DNA of 15,997 bases, taken from contig CATYEA010000015.1 of NCBI GenBank assembly GCA_958405355.1, forward strand, positions 1 through 15,997, given 5' to 3'. The stretch is from an uncultured Lachnospiraceae bacterium. GTDB taxonomy: Bacteria > Bacillota > Clostridia > Lachnospirales > Lachnospiraceae. Positions 1 through 7,038 of this stretch are shown one piece after another. The notes under the pieces are model-generated. The model did no database searches, was not told the DNA's origin, and worked only from the letters and a program-made list of their open reading frames with translations. Positions within the stretch are counted from its first letter, which is position 1. Each line of letters begins with the position of its first letter. A program made the position numbers and the translations under genes.

Positions 1-208
1 CCTCATGCTCTCCAACGGTCACATAAGCGCCCTGTTTGTCTTGATAACCCCCGTCAATTTTAACTGCAAGTACCGCGACGATGACAATAACGACCAGCAC
101 CGCAGCAATCGCCGAATACCTGGACTTTCTCTGCTGCCTTAATTCCTCTTCGCGCCGGCGCTGCATCTTCATATCATACTTTGTCATTTTCTTTTCTTTA
201 TCAGACAT
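1..208 (-). CDS. Membrane-anchored protein, N-terminal fragment; probable PrsA/SurA-type peptidylprolyl isomerase
   Basis: About 69 N-terminal residues are visible; the gene runs off the left edge. The protein starts MSDKEKKMTKYDMKM, followed by a highly charged Arg/Glu/Gln/Lys-rich cytoplasmic stretch (about residues 14-30). One hydrophobic segment follows (about 31-51, rich in Ile, Val and Ala), then an exported part beginning KIDGGYQDKQGAYVTVGEHE. No lipobox is seen, so it is a signal anchor rather than a lipoprotein signal. A charged 'MTKYD' leader, one TM helix and a 'V.VG.' start resembles Lachnospiraceae SurA-N/rotamase foldases as I remember them, but the catalytic domain lies outside the window. 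A second in-frame ATG lies one codon upstream (209-211). The ATG ending at 208 is preferred because it gives better spacing to GGAGAG (213-218). The family call is an inference; another single-pass membrane protein is possible. Confidence 0.5.
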   Translation of the reverse strand, partial: MSDKEKKMTKYDMKMQRRREEELRQQRKSRYSAIAAVLVVIVIVAVLAVKIDGGYQDKQGAYVTVGEHE

Positions 209-268
209 CATTCTCTCCGCGTTACAAAATCTCCGATCAGATTATGTCCGCGCCTCTCCTTCCTGAAA

Positions 269-288
269 ATCATATATGTAATATTACA
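269..288 (-). promoter_or_regulatory. Perfect 12-bp palindrome next to a candidate -10 box
   Basis: The sequence TGTAATATTACA at 277-288 is its own reverse complement. Immediately downstream on the minus strand is TATATGAT, containing TATGAT (269-274), a 5/6 match to a -10 box. It lies about 60 bases before the start of the gene at the left edge. No good -35 box is seen 17 bases upstream. The arrangement would suit an operator for a dimeric repressor in the -35/-10 spacer, but the region is very AT-rich and a chance palindrome is possible. I do not recognise the motif. Confidence 0.3.
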
Positions 289-320
289 ATATTTTCTAAA
301 AAAATAATAGTAATTTCACA

Positions 321-377
321 AAAAATACAAAAAATTCTCTCCGAGAAAAATCATCTCAAGATTTGCCCGGAGAGAAT
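321..377 (-). terminator. Rho-independent terminator of pyc
   Basis: Eleven bases past the pyc stop, the 10-bp arms ATTCTCTCCG and CGGAGAGAAT (368-377 and 334-343) pair perfectly. A second short AAATC/GATTT pairing lies in the loop. On the minus strand the stem is followed by an interrupted T tract (TTTTTTGTATTTTTTG). This separates pyc from the gene at the left edge. Confidence 0.85.
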
Positions 378-387
378 CCTTTTATTT

Positions 388-3300
388 TTACAGTTTAAAT
401 GTCATAAGCAGGTCTTCAGAATTTACTTTCTCGCCCTCAGCAACAAAAATCTCATCGACAACACCAGCCGTTTTCGAAACGATGGTCGTTTCAATCTTCA
501 TAGCCTCTACAACGAGAAGCGGTGTATTGACATCGACTTTATCACCTTTCTTAACAAAAATCTGGCATACCGTTCCAGGAATGGAGGAACCAATCTGTTT
601 CGGATCGGATTTGTCTGCCTTTGGTTTCTGATTTACATGAACGATTTCATTCTTATCTTCGACCACGATCTCACGGACAGAACCATTGACTTCAAAAGTC
701 AATGTACATTTTCCTTCGTCGTTAGCAGCAGTCTTACTGATATATTTAATAATCAATGTCTTACCCTGACCGATATTTACGATTGTCTCTTCTCTCGGTC
801 TCAGGCCATAGAAGTAAACATGGCTCTGAAGCTGGGATACATCGTTGTAAGCTTCCAGATGATTGCAATAATCTTCATATACCTTCGGATAGAGGGCATA
901 GCTGACTGCTTTCTGACGGATTTCCAACGGTGTAAAGGAAGACAGATCAAATTTGCTCTTTAAGTAAGCTTCAATCTGTTTAATATCCACGCTCTCCAGC
1001 AATGTTCCCGGACGGACACTGATCGGTTCCGCACCTTTAAGAACAATCTTCTGGAATTCTTCCGGGAAGCCCCCATCCGGCTGGCCGATCATACCCTTGA
1101 AATATTCTACGACAGATTCCGGATAAGAAATATCTTTTCCTGCTGTGAGAATATTATTTTTATCCAGATTATTCTTAAACATGAAGATTGCCAGGTCGCC
1201 GACAACCTTGGAGGTTGGTGTTACCTTTACAATATTTCCGAGCAGATCATTGGCTTCTTTGTAAAGACGTTTGATATCATCAAAACGTTCCTTTTCGCCC
1301 ATATCCTTGACCTGAGCCAGGAGGTTGGAATACTGACCGCCAGGAATCTCATATTTGTAAATTTCAGAATTCGGAGAATACATTCCGCTTTCAAATGGTT
1401 TGTAAACCTCACGTACACGGGCATAGTATTCACTAAGTTCATGCAGTTCCGCCAGATTAAGTCCTGTATCTCTCTCTGTTCCTTCCATCATTGCGACAAT
1501 GGTATTCATGGACGGCTGACTTGTCATGGAGCTCATGGATTCAATGGCCATATCGGCAATATCCACACCAGCCTCTGCAGCCATTAATACGGTACTCACA
1601 CCGCTTCCTGTTGTGTCATGTGTATGTAAGTTCACCGGAATATTCAGTTCTTTTTTCAGCTCGGTGATCAATGTCTTAGCCGCATATGGTTTCAGCAGTC
1701 CGGCCATATCCTTAATTGTCAGGATATGACATCCCATAGCCTCGATTTCTTTGGCCTTCTTCATGTAGTAATCTAATGTATATTTTGTCTCATTTGGATT
1801 GGAAATATCACCGGTATAGCAAATTGCACCTTCTACGATCTTTCCGGTCTTCAAAGCTTCTTCAACCGGCATCTTCATATTTTCCATCCAGTTCAGACTG
1901 TCAAAAATACGGAATACATCAATACCACGGCCCGCGGAAACCTGAATAAATTCTTTAACCACATTATCCGGATAATTGCTGTAGCCAACCGCATTCGATG
2001 CACGAATCAGCATCTGAATCAGTGTGTTCGGCATCAACTGACGTAATGTGGAAAGTCTGCGCCATGGAGATTCTTTTAAGAAACGATAGGCTGTATCATA
2101 AGTTGCACCGCCCCAGGCTTCTACAGAGAAAGCATTGGCAAGGAAAGCATTGGCCGCCGGAGCTGCATCAATAATATCTCTTGTACGCATACGGGTTGCA
2201 AACAGAGACTGCTGAGCATCACGCATCGTCGTATCTGTGACATAAAGACGGTCCTCTCTGAGAATTTTCTGTGTAAATGCCTCTGCACCCAGTTTCAGGA
2301 ATTCATCCCGTGCACCATAAATGGTTTTCGTCTCATCATATACCGGCGGGCGATGGGTTTCCAAATATGGTTTCTCACCATTCTGAGGATTGACAATCTT
2401 ATCACCGATAAACTCAAGAATCTTTGTGGCACGGTCCTGCCCTTTTTGTAAATCATACAGTTCCGGTGTCTCTTCAATAAAAGTTGTATAACATTTTCCT
2501 TCCTGGAAAACTTCATGATTCAGCACATTGATCAGGAACTGAATATTTGTCTTAACTCCTCGGATACGCATCTCTTTCAATGCACGAAGAGATTTCCGGA
2601 TAGCGCCTTTAAATGTACGGTCATAGGAAATAACTTTAACAAGAAGGCTGTCATAATAAGGCTGAATTTCTGCACCTGTATAAGCATTACCGCCATCCAG
2701 TCGCAGACCATTACCCGAACCAGAACGGTAAACAGTGATTCTTCCCGTATCCGGAAGGAAGTTGTTGACCGGATCTTCGGTTGTGATACGTGTCTGAATG
2801 GAATAACCGTTCAGTTTTACGGCATCTTGGGAAGGAATTCCGATTTCCTCAGAATCAAGTGTATAGCCTTCTGCGATCATGATCTGAGACTGGACAATAT
2901 CGATGCCTGTAACCATTTCAGATACAGTATGCTCTACCTGGATTCTCGGATTCATCTCGATAAAATATGGATGATTCTGATCATCCACAAGGAATTCCAA
3001 TGTTCCTGCATTCCGATAGCCCACATGTTTCACCAAACGGATGGAGCTTGCGAAAATCTCATCACGCACTTCATCCGGTACAGTAAAGGCCGGTGCATAT
3101 TCCACAACCTTCTGATGACGTCTCTGTACTGAACAGTCACGGTCATAAAGATGAACGACATTTCCATGATTGTCTGCCAGGATCTGAACTTCGATATGTT
3201 TTGGGCTTCTCAGATATTTTTCAATGAAAATCTGTTCATCACCAAAAGCTTTTCTGGACTCTTCTCTGGCTTCACGGTAAGCTTTTTCCAATTCATTCGC

Positions 3301-3843
3301 AGAATTAACGATACGCATACCGCGGCCGCCGCCGCCGTTGGAAGCTTTCAGCATTACCGGATATCCGATAAAATCTGCCGCCTTTTCAACTTCTTCATAA
3401 TTCTCCACGGCTTTGTCAATACCAGGAATCGTCGGCACTTCAGCCTCCATCGCCATTTTCTTTGAAGAAATCTTATCTCCCATGGCGCGCATCATATCTG
3501 CCGTTGGTCCGATAAACACAATACCGCTCTTTTCACAGGCTTCCGCAAAATATGGATTTTCAGATAAAAATCCATAACCCGGATGGATCGCATCCACCTG
3601 ATGTTCCTTTGCTATACGAATGATCGTATCAATATCCAGATAGGCATCGACCGGTCCTTTATCCGGATTTAAAAGATAAGCCTCATCTGCTTTCGTACGA
3701 AACATAGCATATTTATCTTCCTTTGAAAAAACTGCAACCGTTCCGATTCCCAGCTCATTTAATGCCCGGAAAATACGAATCGCAATTTCTCCCCGGTTTG
3801 CAACCAGTACTTTTCTAAATTTCTTGATTCCTTTAGTACTCAT
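388..3843 (-). CDS. pyc: Pyruvate carboxylase
   Basis: Biotin-dependent cytoplasmic enzyme that converts pyruvate, bicarbonate and ATP to oxaloacetate, refilling the C4 pool. At 1151 aa it is a full-length single-chain enzyme of the usual size. Domains in order: biotin carboxylase (about 8-460) starting KVLVANRGEIAIRI, with the ATP-grasp glycine loop GGGGRGM at 170-176 and EMNPRIQVEHTVSE; carboxyltransferase (from about 535) with DTTMRDAQQS at 537-546, the expected carboxylated lysine K711 in TIKDMAG, and metal-binding histidines H740 and H742 in LHTHD; and a C-terminal biotinyl domain with VVEAMKIETT, K1116 being the expected biotin site 35 residues from the end. The common AMKM motif is AMKI here. 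The start ATG follows GGGAGG (3851-3856) by 7 bases. The gene lies downstream of crh behind a hairpin and ends in a clear terminator. No truncation or missing catalytic residue is seen. Confidence 0.98.
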   Translation of the reverse strand: MSTKGIKKFRKVLVANRGEIAIRIFRALNELGIGTVAVFSKEDKYAMFRTKADEAYLLNPDKGPVDAYLDIDTIIRIAKEHQVDAIHPGYGFLSENPYFAEACEKSGIVFIGPTADMMRAMGDKISSKKMAMEAEVPTIPGIDKAVENYEEVEKAADFIGYPVMLKASNGGGGRGMRIVNSANELEKAYREAREESRKAFGDEQIFIEKYLRSPKHIEVQILADNHGNVVHLYDRDCSVQRRHQKVVEYAPAFTVPDEVRDEIFASSIRLVKHVGYRNAGTLEFLVDDQNHPYFIEMNPRIQVEHTVSEMVTGIDIVQSQIMIAEGYTLDSEEIGIPSQDAVKLNGYSIQTRITTEDPVNNFLPDTGRITVYRSGSGNGLRLDGGNAYTGAEIQPYYDSLLVKVISYDRTFKGAIRKSLRALKEMRIRGVKTNIQFLINVLNHEVFQEGKCYTTFIEETPELYDLQKGQDRATKILEFIGDKIVNPQNGEKPYLETHRPPVYDETKTIYGARDEFLKLGAEAFTQKILREDRLYVTDTTMRDAQQSLFATRMRTRDIIDAAPAANAFLANAFSVEAWGGATYDTAYRFLKESPWRRLSTLRQLMPNTLIQMLIRASNAVGYSNYPDNVVKEFIQVSAGRGIDVFRIFDSLNWMENMKMPVEEALKTGKIVEGAICYTGDISNPNETKYTLDYYMKKAKEIEAMGCHILTIKDMAGLLKPYAAKTLITELKKELNIPVNLHTHDTTGSGVSTVLMAAEAGVDIADMAIESMSSMTSQPSMNTIVAMMEGTERDTGLNLAELHELSEYYARVREVYKPFESGMYSPNSEIYKYEIPGGQYSNLLAQVKDMGEKERFDDIKRLYKEANDLLGNIVKVTPTSKVVGDLAIFMFKNNLDKNNILTAGKDISYPESVVEYFKGMIGQPDGGFPEEFQKIVLKGAEPISVRPGTLLESVDIKQIEAYLKSKFDLSSFTPLEIRQKAVSYALYPKVYEDYCNHLEAYNDVSQLQSHVYFYGLRPREETIVNIGQGKTLIIKYISKTAANDEGKCTLTFEVNGSVREIVVEDKNEIVHVNQKPKADKSDPKQIGSSIPGTVCQIFVKKGDKVDVNTPLLVVEAMKIETTIVSKTAGVVDEIFVAEGEKVNSEDLLMTFKL

Positions 3844-3880
3844 CCCTTTTCCTCCCTTTCTTTTTTATTTTTATTTTTAG

Positions 3881-3914
3881 AAAATCGAAGGCGCATATCT
3901 GCACCTTCGATTTT
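3881..3914 (-). terminator. Hairpin between crh and pyc, weak terminator or leader structure
   Basis: A 14-bp stem with one T-G wobble (AAAATCGAAGGTGC, loop AGATAT, GCGCCTTCGATTTT) lies 19 bases beyond the crh stop. The run of Ts is only four bases long, at the end of the stem, and the following minus-strand sequence is A-rich (CTAAAAATAAAAATAAAA). It therefore looks like a leaky terminator, an RNA-processing stem or part of a pyc leader. Only A-rich DNA and the ribosome binding site lie between it and pyc, so pyc transcripts must pass through it. Confidence 0.6.
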
Positions 3915-3930
3915 AAGGAACATAGTAATG

Positions 3931-3959
3931 TAATTACTGCTTTGATATATATTTGTCAA
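3931..3959 (-). promoter_or_regulatory. pyc: Candidate pyc promoter inside the crh 3' end
   Basis: A perfect -35 hexamer TTGACA (3954-3959) sits within the last codons of crh. Seventeen bases further is TAATTA (3931-3936), a poor -10 match. If used, the transcript would start just before the hairpin at 3881-3914 and carry it in the pyc leader. The -35 bases are also coding sequence, so they may be fortuitous. Confidence 0.25.
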
Positions 3960-4188
3960 TCGCTTCTACAGCATCGTTTTCATCCGGTCCGTTTGCAATA
4001 ATGGTAATTTTTTCACCTTCAGCCAGTCCCAGGCTCATCATTCCCATAATGCTCTTTGCATTTACCTTTTTCTCCTGAATCTCCACGTAAATGCTGCTCT
4101 CATATTGACTTGCAACCTGAACAAGCAATGCTACCGGCCGGGCTTCCAACCCTTTTGGAATATTAATCGTCATACTCTTTGAAACCAT
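3934..4188 (-). CDS. crh: Crh-like HPr paralogue lacking the catalytic His15
   Basis: 84-aa HPr-fold protein. Standard HPr has His15 in a GLHARP motif, which accepts phosphate from PTS enzyme I. Here the motif is GLEARP with Glu at position 15; Arg17 and Pro18 are kept. The regulatory site is intact: NAKSIMGMMSLG with Ser46, the residue phosphorylated by HPr kinase/phosphorylase. This combination matches B. subtilis Crh (Gln15, Ser46), which works with CcpA in catabolite control and does not carry PTS phosphate. Its position directly after whiA, as in the B. subtilis crh locus, supports the call. hprK is five genes upstream in the same cluster. The start ATG lies 27 bases after the whiA stop with AAGG about 7 bases upstream. 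What is seen is an HPr fold with E15 and S46; a Crh-like role is inferred. A PTS-competent HPr would have to be encoded elsewhere. Confidence 0.85.
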   Translation of the reverse strand: MVSKSMTINIPKGLEARPVALLVQVASQYESSIYVEIQEKKVNAKSIMGMMSLGLAEGEKITIIANGPDENDAVEAIDKYISKQ

Positions 4189-4215
4189 AATTGTACCTTG
4201 CCTTTCTACCCTTTG

Positions 4216-5166
4216 CTAACTTTTAGCTCTTAACTCGTCTGCCAAGAGACTCAACTTACGTAATCGGTGATTCACACCGGATTTACCTACAGGAGTCGAC
4301 AACAGTTTCCCCAGTTCGATCAATGATGCCTCCGGATACTCCAGCCGAAGCTGGGCTATCTCTTTTAATCCATCGGTTAACTCACTGAATCCTACGGTAT
4401 CCCGGATATACGTAATATCCTCAATCTGTTTCACCGCCGCAGATACAGTCTTAGAAATATTTGCTGTTTCGCAATTCACACGTCGATTTACTGAATTCCT
4501 CATTTCTTTTAAAATACGGATATTCTCCAATTCCATCAGAGAAACATGGGCTTCCATAACGTTGAGCATGTCAACGATCTGAGATGCTTCTTTGATATAC
4601 ACGACGTAATATTTTTTCCGGGTAATCCATTTTCCATCGATATTAAATATTTTCATCATATCGCATACCTGCTGTGCCCGTTCAACTGTTGTGCATACAA
4701 TTTCAAAATGATAGGTCTTTTCCGGCTCACTGATTGAACCGGCACATAAAAACAATCCTCTTAAAAATGCGCGTTTACAACATGCCTTCTGAAAAATCAA
4801 CGGATGAACTATCGCATAGTCTTCCTCAATCTTTCCGTCACCATTCATAAACTTGACCGAACTCAATATTTTCCTGGCCGCATAATCCTCTTTCACTTCC
4901 AGTATATATGTACGGTTTTTGCCGGTATGGATATGACTTCTAATACATAAGTCAACATCTATATTATATGTTTTTTTCACTAATGTAAAGTATTTTCTTG
5001 CGACCGCAAGGTTTTCTGTGTGTATTTTTATCGATACTTTTCCTTCTTTATCCTGAAATATCTGTCCATTCATGCTCAAAATAGCAGCTATTTCAGCAAT
5101 ACGACAATGCATTGCACTGCCCGTCTGATAGGAAAGTTCTTCCTTTACACGACCTGAAAAAGACAT
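4216..5166 (-). CDS. whiA: DNA-binding protein WhiA
   Basis: 316 aa, the normal size for WhiA, a conserved Gram-positive DNA-binding protein linked to sporulation in actinomycetes and to division and chromosome segregation in Bacillus. The N-terminus MSFSGRVKEELS is the typical start. A degenerate LAGLIDADG homing-endonuclease-like segment sits at about 131-150 (KRAFLRGLFLCAGSISEPEK), without the acidic catalytic residues of active nucleases, as is usual in WhiA. The C-terminal helix-turn-helix is at about 277-306 (EASLIELGKLLSTPVGKSGV...). The ribosome binding site AGGAG lies 7 bases before the ATG. The gene starts only 14 bases after the rapZ stop and is followed by crh, so it belongs to one operon. 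The yvcK/glmR gene that separates the two in B. subtilis is absent. Confidence 0.97.
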   Translation of the reverse strand: MSFSGRVKEELSYQTGSAMHCRIAEIAAILSMNGQIFQDKEGKVSIKIHTENLAVARKYFTLVKKTYNIDVDLCIRSHIHTGKNRTYILEVKEDYAARKILSSVKFMNGDGKIEEDYAIVHPLIFQKACCKRAFLRGLFLCAGSISEPEKTYHFEIVCTTVERAQQVCDMMKIFNIDGKWITRKKYYVVYIKEASQIVDMLNVMEAHVSLMELENIRILKEMRNSVNRRVNCETANISKTVSAAVKQIEDITYIRDTVGFSELTDGLKEIAQLRLEYPEASLIELGKLLSTPVGKSGVNHRLRKLSLLADELRAKS

Positions 5167-5180
5167 AGCTTCACTCCTGT

Positions 5181-6056
5181 CTATTTGTTACGAAGTGCAT
5201 CTTTGGAAATATCTCTATGTTCCACTTTAACACTATAATTCTTCGCTTTAAGCCGTTCATAAATGCCATTGGCCATAGTCACTGAACGATGTTTTCCGCC
5301 GGTACATCCGACCGCGATCACCAACTGGTTTTTTCCCTCTTTGATATATTCAGGAACGAGAAAAACCAGCAGGTCTTCAATCTTGTCCAGAAACATGACC
5401 GATTCTTTACAATTCATCACATAATCCCGGACTTCAAAGTCATTGCCCGTTTTTTTACGAAGGCTTTCCACATAATAAGGATTCGGCAGAAAACGTACGT
5501 CAAAGACCAAATCCGAGTCTGTCGGAATACCGTACTTGAATCCAAAAGAAAGCACTGTCAAATAAAAATTCTGATACGGCTCATTTTTAACGAAAATTTT
5601 GTCCACTTCGCCTTTCAGATCCCGGACAAGCATCTGGCTTGTGTCGATAATATAACTGGCCCGCTGTTTTAAAAACTGCATTTTCTTTCGTTCATTCTTA
5701 ATTCCGTCTTCGATGCGTCCCCGGGCCGCCAATGGATGCTGTCGGCGCGTCTCTTTATACCGTTTGATCAGAACAGCATCTTCACAATCCAAAAACAGAA
5801 TTTCATAGTTAATTTCCAAATCTTCGATATTTTCTAAAACTTTATTTACCGTCATCAAGCTCTCGCCGCTACGGATATCAATGCCGAGAGCCACCAACGG
5901 CATTGTATTTTCCTCCTGCCCGGAAGCCAGTTCGGCAAATTTAGGCAGAAGCGGCACAGGAAGATTATCCACACAAAAATAACCGATATCCTCCAACATT
6001 TTCAACACGGAGCTTTTCCCTGCTCCGGACATTCCCGTTACAATAACAAATCGCAT
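5181..6056 (-). CDS. rapZ: RNase adapter / nucleotide-binding protein RapZ (YvcJ family)
   Basis: 291 aa P-loop protein of normal length. The Walker A motif GMSGAGKSS is at residues 8-16. The conserved C-terminal block begins GCTGGKHRS at 250-258 and continues into the VEHRDISK region. In E. coli RapZ controls GlmS through the small RNA GlmZ; in Bacillus the homologue YvcJ binds and hydrolyses nucleotides and affects competence. The Gram-positive role is less clear, and no GlmZ-like RNA is visible here. The start has a strong AGGAGG six bases upstream. It sits between murB and whiA, consistent with a link to amino-sugar and cell-wall metabolism. Confidence 0.96.
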   Translation of the reverse strand: MRFVIVTGMSGAGKSSVLKMLEDIGYFCVDNLPVPLLPKFAELASGQEENTMPLVALGIDIRSGESLMTVNKVLENIEDLEINYEILFLDCEDAVLIKRYKETRRQHPLAARGRIEDGIKNERKKMQFLKQRASYIIDTSQMLVRDLKGEVDKIFVKNEPYQNFYLTVLSFGFKYGIPTDSDLVFDVRFLPNPYYVESLRKKTGNDFEVRDYVMNCKESVMFLDKIEDLLVFLVPEYIKEGKNQLVIAVGCTGGKHRSVTMANGIYERLKAKNYSVKVEHRDISKDALRNK

Positions 6057-6088
6057 CTTCCGCCTCCTCTAAGTCAAATTTATCCAAC

Positions 6089-6118
6089 TGTCCTTCATTT
6101 ATGTCCTTTTATGTCCTT
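6089..6118 (-). repeat. Three short direct repeats between murB and rapZ
   Basis: On the minus strand AAGGACA occurs three times (6112-6118, 6102-6108, 6089-6095), two of them within AAGGACATAAA. The 61-base gap is the longest inside the hprK-whiA run apart from its promoter region. The repeats look like weak Shine-Dalgarno-type sequence but have no start codon suitably placed. Replication slippage is a sufficient explanation. Confidence 0.4.
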
Positions 6119-7038
6119 TAAAATTCTCCGATCATCCGTACTTCCGGTTCAAGATGTACCTGAAATTTCTGATAGACTTCCCGGTCCACATCCGCCATCA
6201 ACTGTCTTACCTGGGCCGCTGTCGCCTCTCCGGCATTGATAACGAATCCGCTGTGCTTTTCCGATACCATAGCATCGCCGACACGATATCCTTTCAATCC
6301 GGCATCCTGAATCAGTTTTCCGGCAAAGTAACCTTCCGGCCGTTTAAATGTACTTCCTGCACTTGGATATTCCAACGGCTGTTTTTCCCGGCGCTGCTGC
6401 GACAATTCATCAACCCTGGCTGATATAGCCGCCCGATCGCCCCGCTTGAATTTCATAAGAACAGACAGAACTATGAGAGACTCTTTTTGAATTCGGCTGG
6501 TGCGATATCCAAGTTCCAGTTCTTCCAGAGAAAATTTCCGAATCTCTCCGCCGGCATCGACCGCCCGGACGGATTCGATGATCTGCTTCATCTCACCGCC
6601 GTAAGCACCCGCATTCATTGTTACTGCACCTCCAAGTGTGCCCGGAATTCCCGTGGCAAACTCAAATCCTGTATAACCTCTGGCAGAAATATCCTTTGCC
6701 AGTTTTGCAAGCATGATTCCGGCCCCGGCACAGATACGGATTTCTTCGGTTTCCTCTTCCTGAATTTCTGAAAAATCAAGATTTCTGCATATCTGGAAAA
6801 TAACGCCCCGAAAACCCTTATCTCCGACAAGCAGATTACTTCCATTTCCAATGATGTAAAAAGGTATTTGATTATCCTGACACCACCTTAAACCTCGTAT
6901 CAGGCCATCTTCTGTCTGTGGACACGCAAAGATGTCTGCCGGTCCGCCAATCCGAAAGGTCGTATGATTTTTCATCGGCTCATTTTCACATACATATCCC
7001 TGTCCAATCGCCGCTTCCAATTGTTCTGCTAATGTCAT
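6118..7038 (-). CDS. murB: UDP-N-acetylenolpyruvoylglucosamine reductase
   Basis: FAD-dependent enzyme that reduces UDP-GlcNAc-enolpyruvate to UDP-MurNAc with NADPH, the second committed step of peptidoglycan precursor synthesis. 306 aa, typical of the shorter Gram-positive type. Visible motifs: NHTTFRIGGPADIF near 24-37; FAD-binding IGNGSNLLVGDKGF at 63-76; FATGIPGTLGGAVTMNAGAYGGE at about 127-149; Arg179 in GYRTS; the catalytic serine S229 in AGSTFKRP; and Glu299 in EPEV near the C-terminus. The ATG overlaps the stop of the upstream ROK kinase by four bases (ATGA), which indicates translational coupling. No missing catalytic residue is seen. Confidence 0.97.
   Translation of the reverse strand: MTLAEQLEAAIGQGYVCENEPMKNHTTFRIGGPADIFACPQTEDGLIRGLRWCQDNQIPFYIIGNGSNLLVGDKGFRGVIFQICRNLDFSEIQEEETEEIRICAGAGIMLAKLAKDISARGYTGFEFATGIPGTLGGAVTMNAGAYGGEMKQIIESVRAVDAGGEIRKFSLEELELGYRTSRIQKESLIVLSVLMKFKRGDRAAISARVDELSQQRREKQPLEYPSAGSTFKRPEGYFAGKLIQDAGLKGYRVGDAMVSEKHSGFVINAGEATAAQVRQLMADVDREVYQKFQVHLEPEVRMIGEF

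Noticed and set aside
181..963. A 260-codon plus-strand open frame
   Set aside because: It lies almost wholly opposite the 3' end of pyc, has no ribosome binding site and gives a protein with no recognisable pattern; it is a shadow of pyc.
2515..3132. A 205-codon plus-strand open frame
   Set aside because: It is antisense to the biotin carboxylase domain of pyc and has no start signal or recognisable motif.
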